A program made the translations under genes and the position numbers. Source: Sipunculus nudus (lineage: Eukaryota > Annelida > Sipuncula > Golfingiida > Sipunculidae). Taken from it: a DNA stretch of 64,000 bases. The stretch is from positions 96,556,723 to 96,620,722 of the forward strand of contig CM049309.1 of the NCBI GenBank assembly GCA_026874595.1, read 5' to 3'. The notes beneath the pieces were generated by a model. That model saw only the letters and a list, made by a program, of their open reading frames with translations, was not told the origin of the DNA and ran no database searches. This document shows, one piece after another, positions 61,453 to 64,000 of the stretch; position 1 is the first letter of the stretch, and each line of letters opens with the position of its first letter.

Positions 61453-63337
61453 CAAGGGACCTATGGGTCACTGTGCTCAGCTGACGTTAACCTTGAAGGT
61501 AAAAATTTAAATAATATCAAATGGAGATAAAGTGTAAGAGGAAGAGGTAATAAAGGCCATGGTTGGTTTATATGATTGGTTTGTATTGATGAGCAAGAAA
61601 TTGTTGCAAATAATATTTTGTGACCTGACCATGTGTTTCCTAATGTTGAAACTGAAGCATGTGAGCAGTTTGTGAACAAATGATCTGTACAATTACCATG
61701 ATCATTAGTTGGCTTTTCGATTAACTGTTGACATTTCAGTAGTTTACACATTTGTTCAATCGAATCTTTCTTTGTATAATATATATTATTAAATATATGT
61801 TTTTTTTTTTATGAAATGTATACAGTTGAAATATAACTAATTAACAACATAAAACATGGCAAACAAAGCCTGATCTCAAATTCTGCTGATGCAGGAAAAT
61901 AATGAACAAATGTTTGTAATAAATCCTCATTTTTTTATCACATCAATTTTTTTAAAAATTTAAGTTTATATTTCTATACATTTTCAATATAACATATATA
62001 TCTGGATATAAAAGTTGATTCATAATTCTCAATTGCATCATCATAAATCCAATTTTGTCAGATAACACCACATCATGCATACAAATGTTTATTAATTTTT
62101 TACCACAAAACTATATCTTTTATATCTGCAAAACAATAAATATCTAAAAAAAAATACTTGATTTAGATTTCTCAATTTTATTTTTAATTGTGTCTTAATT
62201 TATCCATAATGTGCTTCATATTTTATAATAATTTAAGCATACTGATGGGTTCCATCATGATTGGTAAAATCATTTAAAAGAAAAATTTCTTTAAAAATGC
62301 TACATTACACAACATTGCATCTTGAATTACTTTTTCTAGGAAAGTTTTTGCATATCAGAGTGGAAACAGCATTACAATTAAGGAGATACAGTGAACACTT
62401 GGTGGGTTGGGTTTGCGGGGGGGGGGGGGGGGGGGGGGGGGGTGATTGGGGTGGTGATATGAGAATAACTGTACACCTGTCACAGCAGGGGATCTCCCCC
62501 AGTGACTGTAACAAATCAGAAACCCTGGCATAGCTGACTTCAAGTGACCTGGAGTGGGACCCTGCATCTGTAATCTGTAATCAAAACAAATGACTACAAT
62601 AGAGCCTCAAGATAAAAATCAATAACTAGCTTAATTTTCCAGCTTTTACTTCCAAATTTCAGATTTAAACAAATAAAATATTTATATTTACATGGTGTGA
62701 AAATTAAATCAATGGTACTTACAGGAAAAAAACGTGCCATGGTCAAAGTTGGGCAAAATTTAAGGTACTGATTTTATTTTTATGCTAATTACTTAAAAAA
62801 TTTACAAAATTCAGATCTAATTTTGGGTAAACAATTGAATCTTAATTAAACATAGTTATATACTTGGGAAAATAGACTCTAGTTTCAAAATTTTTCATGT
62901 TAAGTGAGTAAATATTTTTCCTGATTTTTTACAAAGTCCATTATGTTTGGGCCCATAACTTAAAGAATTTATACTTAACAGACTTAATTTCTGGCATGTA
63001 CATAGAAACAATATAGAAGAATATTTATGGTAAATATGAGGAAAAACAGATGAGTGGTTTTGATATTAGGCAGTCCTGAAGTGTGAAAATAGGATTTTAA
63101 TAAAAAATTGAGGTTTTTCCTTAATTTCTCAAAGGAACGAAGTTGCAAAGATCCAGTTTTCGGCTTGGTAGGAGATCTTGGGGACATCTAACATTATGCT
63201 GAATTTTGGATTCCTAGGTCTTACGGTTTCAAAACGTGCCACATCTACGGACAGACGGACGGACGGACGGACAGACGGACAGCTACGGACAATGGACCAC
63301 GACTATAGCTCAGATGACTTATAGTCAGCTGAGCTAA
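61453..63337 (+). mobile_element. Hel-2 element (poly-G subfamily) inside Hel-2
   Basis: It starts CAAGGGACCTATGGGTCAC and GCTCAGCTGA and ends TCAGCTGAGCTAA at 63337. It is collinear with 12936-14763 over its length, with matching features such as AGGAAGAGGTAAT near the 5' end and a G-run (62417-62442). If CTAA is its last base, the A count at the empty site is conserved. Frames at 61461, 61507 and 62261-62567 are not genes; the last reads the G-run as polyglycine or polyproline. Confidence 0.85.
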
Positions 63338-63866
63338 AAATTTAACAGATTTTAATCTAATTTTTGGTATACAATTAAATTTTGATTAGTTAAAGTTGTA
63401 TTACTGGAAAAAAGTCCCTACCTTTAATACTTTTGGTCTTAAGTGACCAAATATCTTCCTGATTTTTTTACAAAGTCGATTATGTTTGGGCCCACAACTT
63501 TTTTAAATTATATAATTCTGACTAAATATCTGGCATGTACATAGGAACTATATAGAGGAATATTTATGGTAAATATGAAGAAAACCAGATGAGTTGTTTT
63601 GATATTAGGCAGTCCTGAAGTGTGAAAATAGATTTCTAATAAAAAAATTTAGGTTTTTTCTTAATATCTCGAAGGAACTAAGTCCTATAGACCCAATTTT
63701 CGGCATGGTAGGAGATTTTGGGGACATTTAACTGTATGCCGAATTTCAGATTCGTAGGTCCAACGGTGTGGAAACGTGCCAGTCTTACGGACGGACATCC
63801 GGACAGACGGACGACAGACAATGGACTACGACTATAGCTCAGATGACTTATAGTCAGCTGAGCTAA

Positions 63867-64000
63867 AAAAATCCAGTAGGGAGGGATATATCTTTTTTTT
63901 ATATTTAAGATAGTATAAACGATAGTTTGTTTGTGCTTGTGAATTTTAGAACCTGAGAACGTATTTAACATTAAAATAATTAAAAGATTCGTGGGATAAA
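63867..64000. other. Window edge, nothing recognised
   Basis: This short AT-rich stretch follows the outer Hel-2 end. No gene or repeat was seen in it. Confidence 0.5.

Larger units (their letters stand above)
58766..63866 (+). mobile_element. Outer Hel-2 element with nested Hel-2
   Basis: It starts CAAGGGACCCATGGGTCAC and GCTCAGCTGA and ends GTCAGCTGAGCTAA at 63866. From about 60186 it is collinear with 667-2351. It is interrupted at 61453-63337 by another Hel-2: the flanks CAATATTTAAAA and AAATTTAACAG rejoin to the intact form near 1816. It includes a G-run at 60442-60461 and a two-copy repeat at 59757-59895. Frames on minus (58973, 59734, 61011) have no recognisable domain. Confidence 0.8.

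Overview
This window is repeat-dominated, AT-rich eukaryotic nuclear DNA. The repeat style (GGAC microsatellites inside interspersed elements, elements ending GAGCTAAAAA, a LINE with a tetranucleotide tail) suggests a lophotrochozoan, most likely a mollusc such as a bivalve. That placement is inference. There are no prokaryotic genes, rRNA, tRNA or CRISPR arrays. Most open frames here are accidents of tandem repeats.

Host genes: two exons on the minus strand (46845-46903 and 29308-29386) encode adjacent, well-conserved segments of RPB5 (POLR2E, RPABC1), a subunit shared by RNA polymerases I, II and III. The intron between them is about 17.5 kb and has U12-type (minor spliceosome) signals. I did not find the last coding exon or the 5' exons. 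A second minus-strand 3' terminal exon with a stop codon and poly(A) signal lies at 12864-12923, with a further exon-like segment at 12587-12638. A promoter-like CCAAT/E2F cluster sits at 51731-51841.

Mobile elements: three families, called here Hel-1, Hel-2 and Hel-3, share one plan that resembles Helentron-type rolling-circle transposons. Each begins C(A/T)AG followed by a short hairpin or palindrome, has a 10-20 bp subterminal inverted repeat, ends in CTAA or ACAA, makes no target-site duplication, and enters A-runs or A/T junctions. All 21 recognised 3' ends are on the plus strand. The elements are inserted in one another repeatedly, and uninterrupted copies elsewhere in the window confirm many of the empty sites. 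No Rep/helicase gene is visible, so these copies are non-autonomous.

Layout: 1-2351 nested Hel-2/Hel-1/Hel-2; 2352-3740 two minisatellites; 3741-4930 no gene; 4931-8312 an array of a 40-bp repeat; 8538-12406 Hel-1/Hel-3/Hel-1; 12407-12935 host exons; 12936-15705 Hel-2 then Hel-3; 15706-18190 AT-rich, no gene; 18191-29143 a large Hel-1 holding a LINE, which holds another Hel-1, with a 4150-bp tandem duplication across them; 29308-29386 RPB5 exon; 29510-31296 a 41-bp minisatellite; 31297-32708 Hel-1; 33326-35430 a 21-22-bp repeat array split by a 1.4-kb TA-target transposon; 35431-46767 Hel-3 and a deep Hel-2/Hel-3/Hel-2 nest; 46845-46903 RPB5 exon in a 196-bp island; 46964-51260 Hel-2 nest; 51261-52064 promoter-like island; 52065-58734 and 58766-63866 two further Hel-2 nests.
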